In this document: positions 7,675-15,188 of the stretch, piece by piece
How the letters are laid out: every line of letters starts with the position of its first letter
Position numbering within the stretch: the stretch's first letter is position 1
DNA from: a virus
Direction: 5' to 3' (one strand)
DNA length: 35,940 bases
Virus record (IMG/VR): IMGVR_UViG_3300037331_000047
Coordinates: 1-35,940 of that record
Notes under the pieces: generated by a model
The model's input: the letters and a program-made list of their open reading frames with translations, nothing else
The model's database searches: none
What the model was told of the DNA's origin: nothing
Program-made: the position numbers and the translations under genes

Positions 7675-8238
7675 TTAGTTGTCGTAGAGGCCTGCGAGCG
7701 CACGCCTCTTTGTGGTCATAACGCTTTGCATGGGGCAGAAGTTACACAGGTAGGTCTTCGGTCCCCCCGAGTTGGCGGGGTCTGGCATACCGAGAGCTAT
7801 GCGCTCTTTTTTGGTCTCCGGCAGGAGCCGCTTCTCGGGAGTCTGGTAGTCCGGGCAGGAGTCCGTCGGACGTAGGTGGTAGGAGTAGCAGGACATAGCG
7901 TCTTCTGCGAACTGCATCTTGGTGCTGTAGAAGTCGCCCTCTTCGGTCATGGCATCGAGACCCGAGGAGCCCCCGTCGCGCAGTTGCTTGATTATCTCTT
8001 TGCGCTGTGACTCGTTTGCCCACGTCTTAACCGGAAGCAGGAAGAGTTTGCCTTTGTGCGGGTCGCCGCTGGGGAAGCGATGGCGCTCGACGGTAATCTC
8101 CAGGAGGTCGTCGGTCTCGGGAGGCCCATCATGCGGAGGTAACTCGTCAATCGAGTTGCAGACAAAACAAAAGAGGAGCCGAATAATCGGTCCCCCGTGC
8201 TCGAACTCGCGCTTACCGATGAGGGGTGCGTCAGCCAT
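7675..8238 (-). CDS. Cysteine-rich hypothetical protein
   Basis: A 187-residue protein. Cysteines fall in three groups: CFVC near residue 26, CYSYH...C near 125-135, and LCNFCPMQS near 170. The pattern suggests one or two metal sites (zinc or Fe-S). The central part (KLFLLPVKTWANESQRKEIIKQL) looks like a mixed alpha/beta domain. ATG at 8238 is chosen because TGGAGA lies six bases upstream. An in-frame TTG at 8250 is less likely. Function unknown. Its position in the same operon as the TGT-like and nucleotidyltransferase genes suggests a shared process, which is inference. Confidence 0.6.
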   Translation of the reverse strand: MADAPLIGKREFEHGGPIIRLLFCFVCNSIDELPPHDGPPETDDLLEITVERHRFPSGDPHKGKLFLLPVKTWANESQRKEIIKQLRDGGSSGLDAMTEEGDFYSTKMQFAEDAMSCYSYHLRPTDSCPDYQTPEKRLLPETKKERIALGMPDPANSGGPKTYLCNFCPMQSVMTTKRRALAGLYDN

Positions 8239-8294
8239 GTAATTCTCCAATTAGTGGTCGTCAAAAAGCCTAGCAGGTTGACAACAGAAACAGT

Positions 8295-8333
8295 TTCGCT
8301 CCAGGAGGTAGGTAACCACACCCCTGGAGCGAA
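8295..8333 (-). terminator. Stem-loop after small gene, possible weak terminator
   Basis: Reading leftward, TTCGCTCCAGG and CCTGGAGCGAA form a perfect 11-bp stem around a 17-base loop, just after the stop of the gene at 8343-8549. The tail (ACTGTTTCTGTT) is only partly T-rich. It may be a weak terminator or an RNA processing site dividing the operon. Confidence 0.5.
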
Positions 8334-8342
8334 CACCTCAGC

Positions 8343-8549
8343 TTACTTGCCTGGGTTGACCTGTGCGGGATATTCGCTGGTGGCAAAGCCGTACCCGTAA
8401 AAAGGGTGCAGGGTCTGGCGGTTTGCCATGGTGACCTCGTGACCTTGGCCAGGGCTGACCTCGGTGTCGGGGCGGGCTTTGCGGTATTTGCCGTCGGTTG
8501 CGCCCTCATTGAGGCCCGCGTTCATCGAACGGCTGGTGTTGACTGCCAT
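8343..8549 (-). CDS. Small hypothetical protein
   Basis: A 68-residue protein starting MAVNTSRSMNAGLNEG, rich in Gly, Asn, Pro and aromatic residues, with no obvious fold. A good ribosome site (AAGGAGAAAATGTA) precedes the ATG, and the start overlaps the upstream stop as TAATG. It belongs to the block of small low-complexity proteins up to 13607. Confidence 0.6.
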   Translation of the reverse strand: MAVNTSRSMNAGLNEGATDGKYRKARPDTEVSPGQGHEVTMANRQTLHPFYGYGFATSEYPAQVNPGK

Positions 8550-8839
8550 TACATTTTCTCCTTACGAAGCTGTTTGGTGGTTTTCATCGTTCGGGGCTTG
8601 CCGTAGTTATTGGTGCCGCCCTCTTCGCCCAACTCAAAGGCGTAGCTACCGGGGTTTCCCATGGCGTTGAGGTGCGCCTTGACGCTGCCCTCTAGCGGAC
8701 CGTTGTAAGGTCCCCTACGCTGGGGGAGCATAGCGCTGTGGCTGTAGCCCGCACCGGCGGGGTACGGGTCACCGTGATAGAAGTCGTACAGCCCCTGTCG
8801 ACGGGGGTGGTTTGCTCTGTCGGGTACGATGTGGCTCAT
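8549..8839 (-). CDS. Small hypothetical protein, Gly/Pro/Tyr-rich
   Basis: A 96-residue basic protein. Its N-terminal half is Pro/Gly/Tyr-rich (GLYDFYHGDPYPAGAGYSH) and its C-terminus is Lys/Arg-rich (MKTTKQLRKEKM), as in proteins that bind nucleic acid or virion surfaces. AGGAGAATC precedes the ATG. No family recognised. Confidence 0.6.
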   Translation of the reverse strand: MSHIVPDRANHPRRQGLYDFYHGDPYPAGAGYSHSAMLPQRRGPYNGPLEGSVKAHLNAMGNPGSYAFELGEEGGTNNYGKPRTMKTTKQLRKEKM

Positions 8840-8875
8840 GATTCTCCTGCCTGAAGGGCTGTGGTGAGGGCCTGT

Positions 8876-9076
8876 TTAGGCCATCTTCTTCTTGACTCGC
8901 TTTTTCGCCCTTGCCTCATGGCAAGAGGGGCATACTCCGTAGGAGTACATAACGTCCACAGGAGACATCACTGCGCCGCACGCGGGGCAGGGGTATGAAC
9001 CATGGTACATCGTGGTATGGTGCGCAATCTGGCCAGCCTGTAGCTCCATCGTAAAAGCTCCGTCTCCGTCATCCAT
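8876..9076 (-). CDS. Zinc-ribbon protein
   Basis: A 66-residue protein with CPACG followed 18 residues later by CPSCH, a classic zinc ribbon, and a very basic C-terminus (ARAKKRVKKKMA). It probably binds nucleic acid or a polymerase. ATG 9076 lies immediately after the upstream stop (TAACATG). A longer in-frame start at 9175 would overlap that gene by almost 100 bases and is rejected. Confidence 0.65.
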   Translation of the reverse strand: MDDGDGAFTMELQAGQIAHHTTMYHGSYPCPACGAVMSPVDVMYSYGVCPSCHEARAKKRVKKKMA

Positions 9077-9077
9077 G

Positions 9078-9461
9078 TTAGACACCGTCCATACTGTTGC
9101 GGGGGCTACCGGAGTACCCAGCAGGGCCTCCGGAGAACCACGAAACTCGCGGCTCTGTGTACACACGGTCAACACTCACGACATCTTCAATCGTGGGCTG
9201 TGTCCGAGGCCCAAAACCAAAGCGGTCAGGGAAAAGGCGAATCTGGGGCAGGTTGGGGCGAACGAGGTGCGCAATCTGGTCCGAAGGAATGGTGGCGGCG
9301 GCGATTGCCTGCTGAGTCAACCGCTCCTCGTTCGAAGCCCACGGCCCCGTATAGCTCCATCGGGGCTGGACTACGTCCGAAGGGATACCTGAGCGCCACG
9401 GCTTGGTGTGGTCATAGACGCCATCGACCTGCTGTCCAGCAGGAACATTGAACCCAGACAC
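9078..9461 (-). CDS. Hypothetical protein
   Basis: A 127-residue protein beginning with GTG that overlaps the upstream stop by one base (TAGTG). It contains Pro/Trp-rich segments (KPWRSGIPSDVVQPRWSYTGPW) and a helix (EERLTQQAIAAATI). No known motif. Composition resembles its neighbours in the 8343-13607 block. Confidence 0.6.
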   Translation of the reverse strand: MSGFNVPAGQQVDGVYDHTKPWRSGIPSDVVQPRWSYTGPWASNEERLTQQAIAAATIPSDQIAHLVRPNLPQIRLFPDRFGFGPRTQPTIEDVVSVDRVYTEPRVSWFSGGPAGYSGSPRNSMDGV

Positions 9462-10870
9462 TAGAAGAGCTGCCCGTCGACCTTAGTGCGTGCAAAGTCG
9501 ACTGGTTTGCGCTTTTTAAACTGAGTGCCGATGTTGTGTTCCGGGCTATTTGACCGAGGTACTTTAGGCTCTTTCGGTAGAGCGTTAACCCGAGAGTTGT
9601 ACTCTGCGTCTTCGTTGTTGGCGCGGCGAGTGCCCGCCCAACCCGTTTCTTGAACAAGCATGGCGGGGACAGTCGAACGCAGGCCCATCATCGCACGCAA
9701 CTGAGTAGCCGTCTGGTGAACAGCCTCTTGATGTACAGAGTGCTCGATGCCGATGGGGGTAATCCGCTTGTCCCCCGCGCCGAGCATCGCGGTGCCGCCG
9801 CCGCGCTTAGTGACCTTCTTAGTAGTCACACGTAGTGCGTCGCTGGAAACCTTGTAAGCCTTGCCCGGTTGGTTAAAGCTCATGCGATTCTCGTGCATGT
9901 CTGCCGGAGTCAGGGCGCGGTCACTCAGCGCCCCTTCGTTTGAGTCCTGCAACCCAAAAAGGTCGTGCGACTCTTGGTAGGACCCCGACCTCAACGCCTC
10001 ACCAACTTTTCGGGCGCGGTCACGGTACTCGTACTCGATGTCGCCGTCGGGAACTGCCATCTCGTGGGCGCGAGCGTAGCTGACTGTCTTGGGGTTGGTC
10101 TGCGGGTTGCTCGGGTTACCCTGCAACACCTTGTGGGCGTTTGCCACGTTGGCGCGAATAGCTGTTTTAGAGAGATTGTCCAAGTCCGCGTTGGTGTGTG
10201 GTCGGATAGTTTCGCGAATATCTGGATGAGTAAGCTGTGATGCAGCTTCCGGGTTCAACTCGCGAAACGGAACAATTCTTCCCTGTTGCTCCTTGGGAAC
10301 AGTAACTAATTGCTGACCACGCTTGTTCTTTAAGCTGTGCAGAGCGAGTACAACATCCGGGGTCATGTTGACGAGTCCCGAACCATGAGCCTGCAACAGC
10401 GCTTTAGTAGCCGCCTTCTCGGCTTCAGGCTTAGTGCGGACACTCAACTTGCTTGTTGCGTCTAGGACCTGCGCGAGGGGAATATCGCTGTTTTCACGTA
10501 CTTTGTTAATCTCTCGCATGTGGTCAAAGTAGAAGCCCTCACCGCCGATGCCCTCACCGTCTTTAAGTACGCCCTTCGCAGCAGACGTCATGTACTTAAT
10601 ACGTGAGTCCACAGCACCCTGAACAGTGAAGGGCTTATTGCGTACAGCAGGCAGGGCGTTAAGGGCGCGCTGAGACCGCTGCTTCTCCGGCTGTGAAAGG
10701 TTCGTACGCGTTTCCAACTGGTCAGCAACGCCTTTGACCAAGACCTTAGCCTTCATGCTGACATTGTTCACGGCACCGACGGCGAGTGACTGTTCTGCTT
10801 GTGTCATATCTGCAAATGTCAATGGGTCACGACCTGACTCGAAAGCCGCTGTTCGCTTTTTAGTTACCAC
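9461..10870 (-). CDS. Large hypothetical protein
   Basis: A 469-residue basic protein, the largest in the block of unknowns. Residues 110-200 form a helical core (FYFDHMREINKVRENSDIP, then PEAEKAATKALLQAHG). The C-terminal half is rich in Arg, Asn and Gln and probably extended. I see no catalytic motif I can name. Start is GTG with CTGGAGATAGACC upstream. Conserved actinophage proteins of similar shape exist, but I cannot assign a function. A DNA-binding or virion-internal role is possible. Confidence 0.65.
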   Translation of the reverse strand: MVTKKRTAAFESGRDPLTFADMTQAEQSLAVGAVNNVSMKAKVLVKGVADQLETRTNLSQPEKQRSQRALNALPAVRNKPFTVQGAVDSRIKYMTSAAKGVLKDGEGIGGEGFYFDHMREINKVRENSDIPLAQVLDATSKLSVRTKPEAEKAATKALLQAHGSGLVNMTPDVVLALHSLKNKRGQQLVTVPKEQQGRIVPFRELNPEAASQLTHPDIRETIRPHTNADLDNLSKTAIRANVANAHKVLQGNPSNPQTNPKTVSYARAHEMAVPDGDIEYEYRDRARKVGEALRSGSYQESHDLFGLQDSNEGALSDRALTPADMHENRMSFNQPGKAYKVSSDALRVTTKKVTKRGGGTAMLGAGDKRITPIGIEHSVHQEAVHQTATQLRAMMGLRSTVPAMLVQETGWAGTRRANNEDAEYNSRVNALPKEPKVPRSNSPEHNIGTQFKKRKPVDFARTKVDGQLF

Positions 10871-10873
10871 GGT

Positions 10874-11404
10874 CTATCTCCAGACAGGCTTGAGGTACGA
10901 GAGCTGGTTAGCTCGTCGAACATTGAGGGTTCCGGGCTCGTTGGCGATGGTGTTGGCCTTGCCGTCGTTGACGAGGTTCGGGGCAGGGGTAAGTCGAATC
11001 TCCGGGGCCGCGCGGGGGACCATGAACTGGACCGCGCCATTGACGTTGACGGGTCGAGCTTTCATCTGCCGCTGTAGGCCGGACTGCGAGCCAAACTCTG
11101 GGCTCCAGAAATAACTGCTTGCGTCAATGCGCTCACCCTTGTGAACACCGCGCTGATAGGCCTTTTGGTTGAGACGACTTTTGATGGAGTCAAGAAGGCG
11201 GTCATCCCGCCGTGAGCGGATGCTGCCCAAATAGCCATCGGGGTACTCTGCGCTGGGTACACGACCGGTGCCAATACGAACAGAGTCAAGCTCCGAACGG
11301 GCTACTGGGGTGCCGTCTCCACCTTGATTGTTATATCCGTAAAAGCCATTTCCACCCAGAGACTGCCAATTCTGGCTAGGTGCAAAGCTGTTGTAATCGG
11401 ACAT
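10874..11404 (-). CDS. Hypothetical protein
   Basis: A 176-residue basic protein. The N-terminus is Gly/Asn/Tyr-rich (SLGGNGFYGYNNQGGDG), followed by an Arg-rich middle (SIRSRRDDRLLDSIKSRL). No family recognised. The start is uncertain: ATG 11404 has GGAG only one base away, whereas an in-frame GTG at 11422 has no clear ribosome site. It ends four bases before the next gene begins. Confidence 0.6.
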   Translation of the reverse strand: MSDYNSFAPSQNWQSLGGNGFYGYNNQGGDGTPVARSELDSVRIGTGRVPSAEYPDGYLGSIRSRRDDRLLDSIKSRLNQKAYQRGVHKGERIDASSYFWSPEFGSQSGLQRQMKARPVNVNGAVQFMVPRAAPEIRLTPAPNLVNDGKANTIANEPGTLNVRRANQLSYLKPVWR

Positions 11405-11446
11405 ACTCCAATGGTCTCGCACCTATTGCAGTGCGGGGGGCTGAAC

Positions 11447-11662
11447 CTACCGCGGAGCAACGCCAGTAAAGATTACGCCGAGGTCCTCGTCCATGGTGTA
11501 AACAATGCGGCTTCCATCGGGAAATGCCGCGTCCAAATCGTCGGAAACATCAAGCAGAACCGGTACGAGAGCCCCGCCGGGAGCCACCGAGGAAACTCCG
11601 TCAGGTAAATCCAGCAGGAAATCAAAGTCACTGGCATTGATGTAAAAAGTTTTACGAGCCAT
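11447..11662 (-). CDS. Small hypothetical protein
   Basis: A 71-residue acidic protein with alternating hydrophobic residues (KTFYINASDFDFLLDLPDG, RIVYTMDEDLGVIF) that suggest a small beta-rich fold. ATG 11662 is chosen because GAGGG lies nine bases upstream. An in-frame ATG at 11680 is possible. No family recognised. Confidence 0.55.
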   Translation of the reverse strand: MARKTFYINASDFDFLLDLPDGVSSVAPGGALVPVLLDVSDDLDAAFPDGSRIVYTMDEDLGVIFTGVAPR

Positions 11663-11676
11663 TCCCAAACGCCCTC

Positions 11677-11799
11677 TCATGTCCCCAACGAGCCTGCAGG
11701 GCAGTTATATGGAACTGCGCCCTGCGGCCACTGGGAGTACTCATCTGGGTTGACGATAGCGCAATTACCCTCGGCGCTACAAACACGCTCGTTCTGGTG
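11677..11799 (-). other. Open frame directly after an in-frame TAA, no start codon
   Basis: Directly downstream of the TAA of the 11800-12651 gene and in the same frame lie 40 more sense codons ending at TGA 11677-11679. They read as plausible protein with three Cys (CSAEGNC, VPYNC). No ATG, GTG or TTG lies near their beginning. This could be a former C-terminal extension, a readthrough product, or chance. A 30-codon frame starting MSTPSGRRAQ in another register also crosses this stretch. Confidence 0.3.
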
Positions 11800-12651
11800 T
11801 TACAAGGTGGGGGTATTGCCTACCGCTGGCGGGGTGGCGGGGGGTGCTGCTGGCGGCAAAACCGACCTATGCGTATACGCATAAAAGTCGCGGGCCTTAT
11901 CCGTGCGGCGCTCGTTAATGCCCCGCAAAAGCTCACCCATCGTGTGACGTTGGGGTGCCTCCCCGGTGGGGTTGCCGTCCGCATCCATAGCGCCGACAGT
12001 GCCGCCGACGACTTTCCATGAACGGTTTTGTGCTTCGTACCGAGTAAACCCGCGAGTTCCGGACAGTGTGGGGTTCCAGCGGGAGTCGGAGTCGTTTACT
12101 CCAAACTGATGAAGGACTTTTGGCACCGGGGCTGCGACGGGAGTTTGTGGACCTGGCCCCGCGGGGTTCTTTGGAAGCTCCATCGGGGTCTTGAAAGCCC
12201 CCATGCTGAGAAGTACGTCGGTACCCTCCTTACCCGCACGGGCTCCGCGTGGCGCTCGAAGGGCAGTGTTGGGGGATGCCCATGCGGCCTGCTGAAGCTG
12301 CTCGTTACCCGCGGTGCGGACCTCGTCAAGGTCTTTAATTCGCCGGGAAACATCCATAACGTAGCTCTTGTCAGAAATCTTCCAGCCGCCCTGGGCGGCA
12401 TTGGGGTCACCCATATGCCGAGCCGCGTGTTTTGCGTGAAAGTCAGCTACATCTTGGGGGTTAGCCGGGAGGGAGTACTCAAGGTCCTGCTGACCGGCTT
12501 TAAGCTCATCCGATGCCTGGCCAACCATAAAGCCCCGACCTGTCACGGTTTTGCGGGAATCTAGGTACGTCGAAGAGCCCCCCTTGCCGATAGCGGAGGC
12601 AATGCGGACATCGGCTTCCGTTGGGGACTTCTGAGCGGGATTGAAAGCCAT
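11800..12651 (-). CDS. Hypothetical protein
   Basis: A 283-residue protein. The N-terminal half is polar with short helices (DVADFHAKHAARHM, DVSRRIKDLDEVRTAGNEQLQQAAW). The C-terminus ends in a Pro/Ala-rich tail (PPAAPPATPPAVGNTP). No recognised domain. The ATG has no visible ribosome site, unlike its neighbours, so it may be leaderless or the start may be wrong. It stands divergent to the small rightward gene at 12702, leaving only 50 bases between them. Confidence 0.6.
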   Translation of the reverse strand: MAFNPAQKSPTEADVRIASAIGKGGSSTYLDSRKTVTGRGFMVGQASDELKAGQQDLEYSLPANPQDVADFHAKHAARHMGDPNAAQGGWKISDKSYVMDVSRRIKDLDEVRTAGNEQLQQAAWASPNTALRAPRGARAGKEGTDVLLSMGAFKTPMELPKNPAGPGPQTPVAAPVPKVLHQFGVNDSDSRWNPTLSGTRGFTRYEAQNRSWKVVGGTVGAMDADGNPTGEAPQRHTMGELLRGINERRTDKARDFYAYTHRSVLPPAAPPATPPAVGNTPTL

Positions 12652-12669
12652 ATATCAATGGTCTACTGT
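12641..12669 (+). promoter_or_regulatory. Possible promoter for the lone rightward gene
   Basis: TTGAAA (12641-12646) and TACTGT (12664-12669) are spaced 17 bases apart, upstream of the isolated rightward gene at 12702. The -35 is a good match and the -10 a weak one. The main argument is that a single gene opposed to all its neighbours needs its own promoter. Confidence 0.25.
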
Positions 12670-12701
12670 TAGAGACATCACCACAGGCTAAAGGACAACC
12701 C

Positions 12702-12869
12702 ATGACTGCATCACACAAAACAGTAGTGACCCACGGTCGCGACGGTCTCCGTCAAGCGTGGTGCGTATCTCTGGGCTGTGGCTGGTTAGGTGAGAACCTA
12801 ACGGATGCCGGACTCGCCCGGCGTGAGGGCGACGAGCACTCTCGGACTAACCCTCAACCTGTGGCCTAG
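12702..12869 (+). CDS. Small zinc-finger-like protein, opposite strand to neighbours
   Basis: A 55-residue protein (MTASHKTVVTHGRDG start). It contains WCVSLGCGWLGENLTDAGLA, followed by HSRT-type residues. A Cys pair spaced C-x4-C with a later His resembles the small finger proteins of actinophages, though I cannot name it. CTAAAGGACAACCC gives a good ribosome site. It is the only rightward gene between 4232 and the right edge, and its end overlaps the end of the leftward gene at 12847 by 23 bases. Confidence 0.6.
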   Translation: MTASHKTVVTHGRDGLRQAWCVSLGCGWLGENLTDAGLARREGDEHSRTNPQPVA

Positions 12870-13131
12870 AAGGCGAATCTTCAAAGTTCAAGGTCGTTCC
12901 CCGAGTCTGCTTTGAATACGACAGCGGGTTGCCCGAGCCCTGACCCGCGCGCCAAGCAGTAGCTTGTGCCACTGAGCCGAAGGTTGAACTGCCGCTGGAC
13001 AGCGGGTTACCGCCGTCCATGTGCTCTTGGACATTGGCAAGGCCTAAGCCGCCAGTGTCGGAATCGTCCATGTTCGACTTGACGCCGTACCGCTGAAAAG
13101 CAACCGCAGAAGCGTTGCGGTTAACTTCCAT
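12847..13131 (-). CDS. Small hypothetical protein, Gly/Ser-rich
   Basis: A 94-residue protein rich in Gly, Ser, Asn and Gln (GGNPLSSGSSTFGSVAQATAW, GQGSGNPLSYSKQ) with an internal GNPLS repeat. No family recognised. It starts at ATG overlapping the upstream stop (TAATG), so translation is coupled to the gene at 13131. The end overlaps the opposing small gene. Confidence 0.6.
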   Translation of the reverse strand: MEVNRNASAVAFQRYGVKSNMDDSDTGGLGLANVQEHMDGGNPLSSGSSTFGSVAQATAWRAGQGSGNPLSYSKQTRGTTLNFEDSPSRPQVEG

Positions 13132-13607
13132 TAGTACATCGAGCCCTGCATCGAGCCCTGCATTGCGTCTCCGAAGTCTGCCGTGTTGCGGGCGTGGACC
13201 GAGGGGACCAGGCGAGCACTGTTCATCGTCTCTGCGGCGACCGGGTCAACGCAAGCTGAGTAGTGTGCGGTGACGCGGTACTGCGCACCCATACGCTCCA
13301 GCACGTTGGTGCGGTGCGCAACGGCCCCATACCCGGTGGGGTCTTGAGACTGGGTGTTGTGCTTAGGAACCATCGTCCCGAACTGCTCGGGAGCGACCTC
13401 GCTGGTCATGTCCGGCAGTTGAGCCGCAGCGGCATCCGAAGCGGCTCCGTACGTCACACGGGCACTGCCCGCAATGACAGCTTTGGCGTAGTGCTCATCT
13501 GCGGTGTGAATGGTGCGTGCCATGTGGGGTCCTGCCGATTCAAGATAGTTGGAAGGGGTACCGTTGCGGCGACGCATCGCGTGGCCAATGTCGTACGGGG
13601 ATGCCAT
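13131..13607 (-). CDS. Hypothetical protein
   Basis: A 158-residue protein with a strong ribosome site (AAAGGAG, five bases before ATG). It is Ala/His/Met-rich with no named motif. The C-terminus ends in a duplicated MQGS (MQGSMQGSMY), encoded by a 12-base tandem repeat at about 13137-13161. Composition groups it with the other unknown proteins of this block. Confidence 0.65.
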   Translation of the reverse strand: MASPYDIGHAMRRRNGTPSNYLESAGPHMARTIHTADEHYAKAVIAGSARVTYGAASDAAAAQLPDMTSEVAPEQFGTMVPKHNTQSQDPTGYGAVAHRTNVLERMGAQYRVTAHYSACVDPVAAETMNSARLVPSVHARNTADFGDAMQGSMQGSMY

Positions 13608-13649
13608 GAGGACTCCTTTAGAAAGGTCTTCCTCTAGGGTACCCCCCGC

Positions 13650-13949
13650 TTAGCTCGCAGTAACGATGAATACCATCGCGGAAATATCGCCGTCCCGTGA
13701 AGAAATTGTCGTAAAGGCGGGCTTGCAGGTCAGGTCGAGACCTTTCGGGGCAACATAGCCGCGAGCGATGGCGAGCGCCTTGACGGCCTGGTTCACTGCC
13801 CCGGCCCCTACGGCGCGAAGGCTAACCCTGCGGTTTTCGTACAGGGCGTGAGCAACAGCAGAAGCTACCGACTGAGGATTAGACCCTGCGCTGACGCGGA
13901 GAAACGGTTCTTCGGAAGATACGGGAAGTGTGGGGAGTTCGTTAGACAC
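13650..13949 (-). CDS. spoVS: SpoVS-like (Alba-superfamily) protein
   Basis: A 99-residue protein. From residue about 16 it follows the SpoVS pattern closely: LRVSAGSNPQSVASAVA, then a helix, then GAGAVNQAVKALAIARGYV and APKGLDLTC, ending in a strand that matches the family C-terminus. SpoVS is a short DNA-binding Alba-like protein needed for spore development in Bacillus. In a phage the role is unknown; nucleoid or replication-complex binding is plausible. GTG 13949 is chosen because AAAGGA lies nine bases upstream and it gives nearly the usual family length (about 86) plus a short leader. An ATG at 14030 without a ribosome site is rejected. Confidence 0.8.
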   Translation of the reverse strand: MSNELPTLPVSSEEPFLRVSAGSNPQSVASAVAHALYENRRVSLRAVGAGAVNQAVKALAIARGYVAPKGLDLTCKPAFTTISSRDGDISAMVFIVTAS

Positions 13950-14026
13950 GAGTAGTGGTCCTTTGGGGTTCGAGGGTGCCTTCCTCGCCCCCAGAGTACC
14001 TAATGAAACGTCCCTGAACTGCCTAA

Positions 14027-14632
14027 TCAACCGCGCTGGTTGCGGGGGTCTGAAGCAAACAGCCCCACCAGCAGGGCAAACTCTTCGGGGCTTTGATAGT
14101 GCTGCGCCGCAATAAATGCCAGGGCCAGGGCATCGGTGGCGTTGTCGTCCGTAATCGCTGCCCGCAACCGAACATTCACTGCCGTGACGACCTCTAGCTT
14201 TGTGGCGTTACCGCGGCCCGTGATGTACTTCTTCAGTGTCGTCGGAGGGACCAGGATGGGATACCGGACAGCCGAGTGTGCGTGCTCCCGGAAGGTCATT
14301 TTAACAACCCCAGAGAGCTCCCCTAAAACAGACGCGGAGTGGCTAGCTCGGACGGTGTTCTCCATAGCGGCATCGACCACTTGGCAATCCCGCTCCTCTA
14401 GCCGCACAATGAAGCCTCGAAGAAACGCCGAGATGTCGTGCAGGCGGTCGACTCCCCGCTCTGCGGAGCGATATACCTCGGAGTAGTACTGCTCTGGGGC
14501 TAACCCTGCCGGAGAAGGCGTAGACACCGCCGCGACCGCGAACCCTGTCAGGCTCTGGTCTACTCCCAGGTACACATTCCCCGGAGCTAGGGGGCGGGCG
14601 CTCTCAAAAGTCTTGGTGCGAGAGCTAGGCAT
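14027..14632 (-). CDS. ruvC: RuvC-like Holliday junction resolvase
   Basis: A 201-residue RNase H-fold nuclease of the RuvC family, predicted to cut branched DNA. Motif I is GVDQSLTGFAV (Asp25), Glu91 lies in AMENTV after a strand, and the C-terminal acidic cluster is DDNATDALALA (Asp162, Asp163, Asp167). These are the four metal-binding acids expected. Phages use such enzymes to resolve recombination intermediates and clear branches before packaging. The ATG lies inside the upstream stop region (8-base overlap), so translation is coupled to the kinase. Confidence 0.85.
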   Translation of the reverse strand: MPSSRTKTFESARPLAPGNVYLGVDQSLTGFAVAAVSTPSPAGLAPEQYYSEVYRSAERGVDRLHDISAFLRGFIVRLEERDCQVVDAAMENTVRASHSASVLGELSGVVKMTFREHAHSAVRYPILVPPTTLKKYITGRGNATKLEVVTAVNVRLRAAITDDNATDALALAFIAAQHYQSPEEFALLVGLFASDPRNQRG

Positions 14633-15188
14633 CTAGGTTGCCGATAGCAATGAACATCCGAGCCGCGGCGCGGAGTTCTGCAACCCCCCGGTCATTGGGC
14701 ACGGTCACCGCAAAGTTGGGGTAATCGTCGAGCGAGTTCTCGCTGGGGTGTGCGTTAGCCGGACGAACTCCCGGGCGCTCTACCCGCAACAGTTGACCGC
14801 CTCGACGGACAATGGCGGAGGCTTCGTTGTGGTAACGGACGTCAGTGATAACGACCTTCGAGTGCTCTAGCCCGTCCAGGAGATAATTCACCCAAAAGTC
14901 TGTGCCGAACATCTCTCGACCGACCTCGGTGCCGAACCGCTGGAGAAGACCGCGGGTCTCGGGAGTGTCACGCTTGGCACCCTCCCAGCCCCTGTCGGCA
15001 ACGACATCCACCAGCGACAGGGGTACTCCCGCAACAGTGACGAGGGGGTTGAGCAGTAGCAACGCCTGGCGCATCGGCTCGGCAAACGACATCCGTGTGA
15101 ACCCCGCCTCCTCGATAAGGACCTGTGCAAAGGTGTCCTTACCCGACTGCGCCCAACCGGAAATGCCGATAATACTGGGACTGTTCAC
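14625..15188 (-). CDS. Deoxynucleoside monophosphate kinase
   Basis: A 187-residue P-loop kinase. GISGWAQSGKDTFA (residues 8-21) matches the GxxxxGKDT loop typical of phage dNMP kinases, which convert dNMPs to dNDPs for replication. The following FTRMSFAEPMRQAL segment fits the NMP-binding region, and VVITDVRYHNEA resembles the family strand-helix near the lid. GTG 15188 overlaps the previous stop (GTGA). An in-frame GTG at 15200 has AAGGGG too close. Substrate preference cannot be read from the sequence. Confidence 0.8.
   Translation of the reverse strand: MNSPSIIGISGWAQSGKDTFAQVLIEEAGFTRMSFAEPMRQALLLLNPLVTVAGVPLSLVDVVADRGWEGAKRDTPETRGLLQRFGTEVGREMFGTDFWVNYLLDGLEHSKVVITDVRYHNEASAIVRRGGQLLRVERPGVRPANAHPSENSLDDYPNFAVTVPNDRGVAELRAAARMFIAIGNLDA

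Noticed and set aside
12400-12900. Possible lysogeny control switch at the divergent gene pair
   Set aside because: Neither gene of the pair looks like a repressor or Cro, no operator repeats were seen in the 50-base gap, and no integrase lies in the window.
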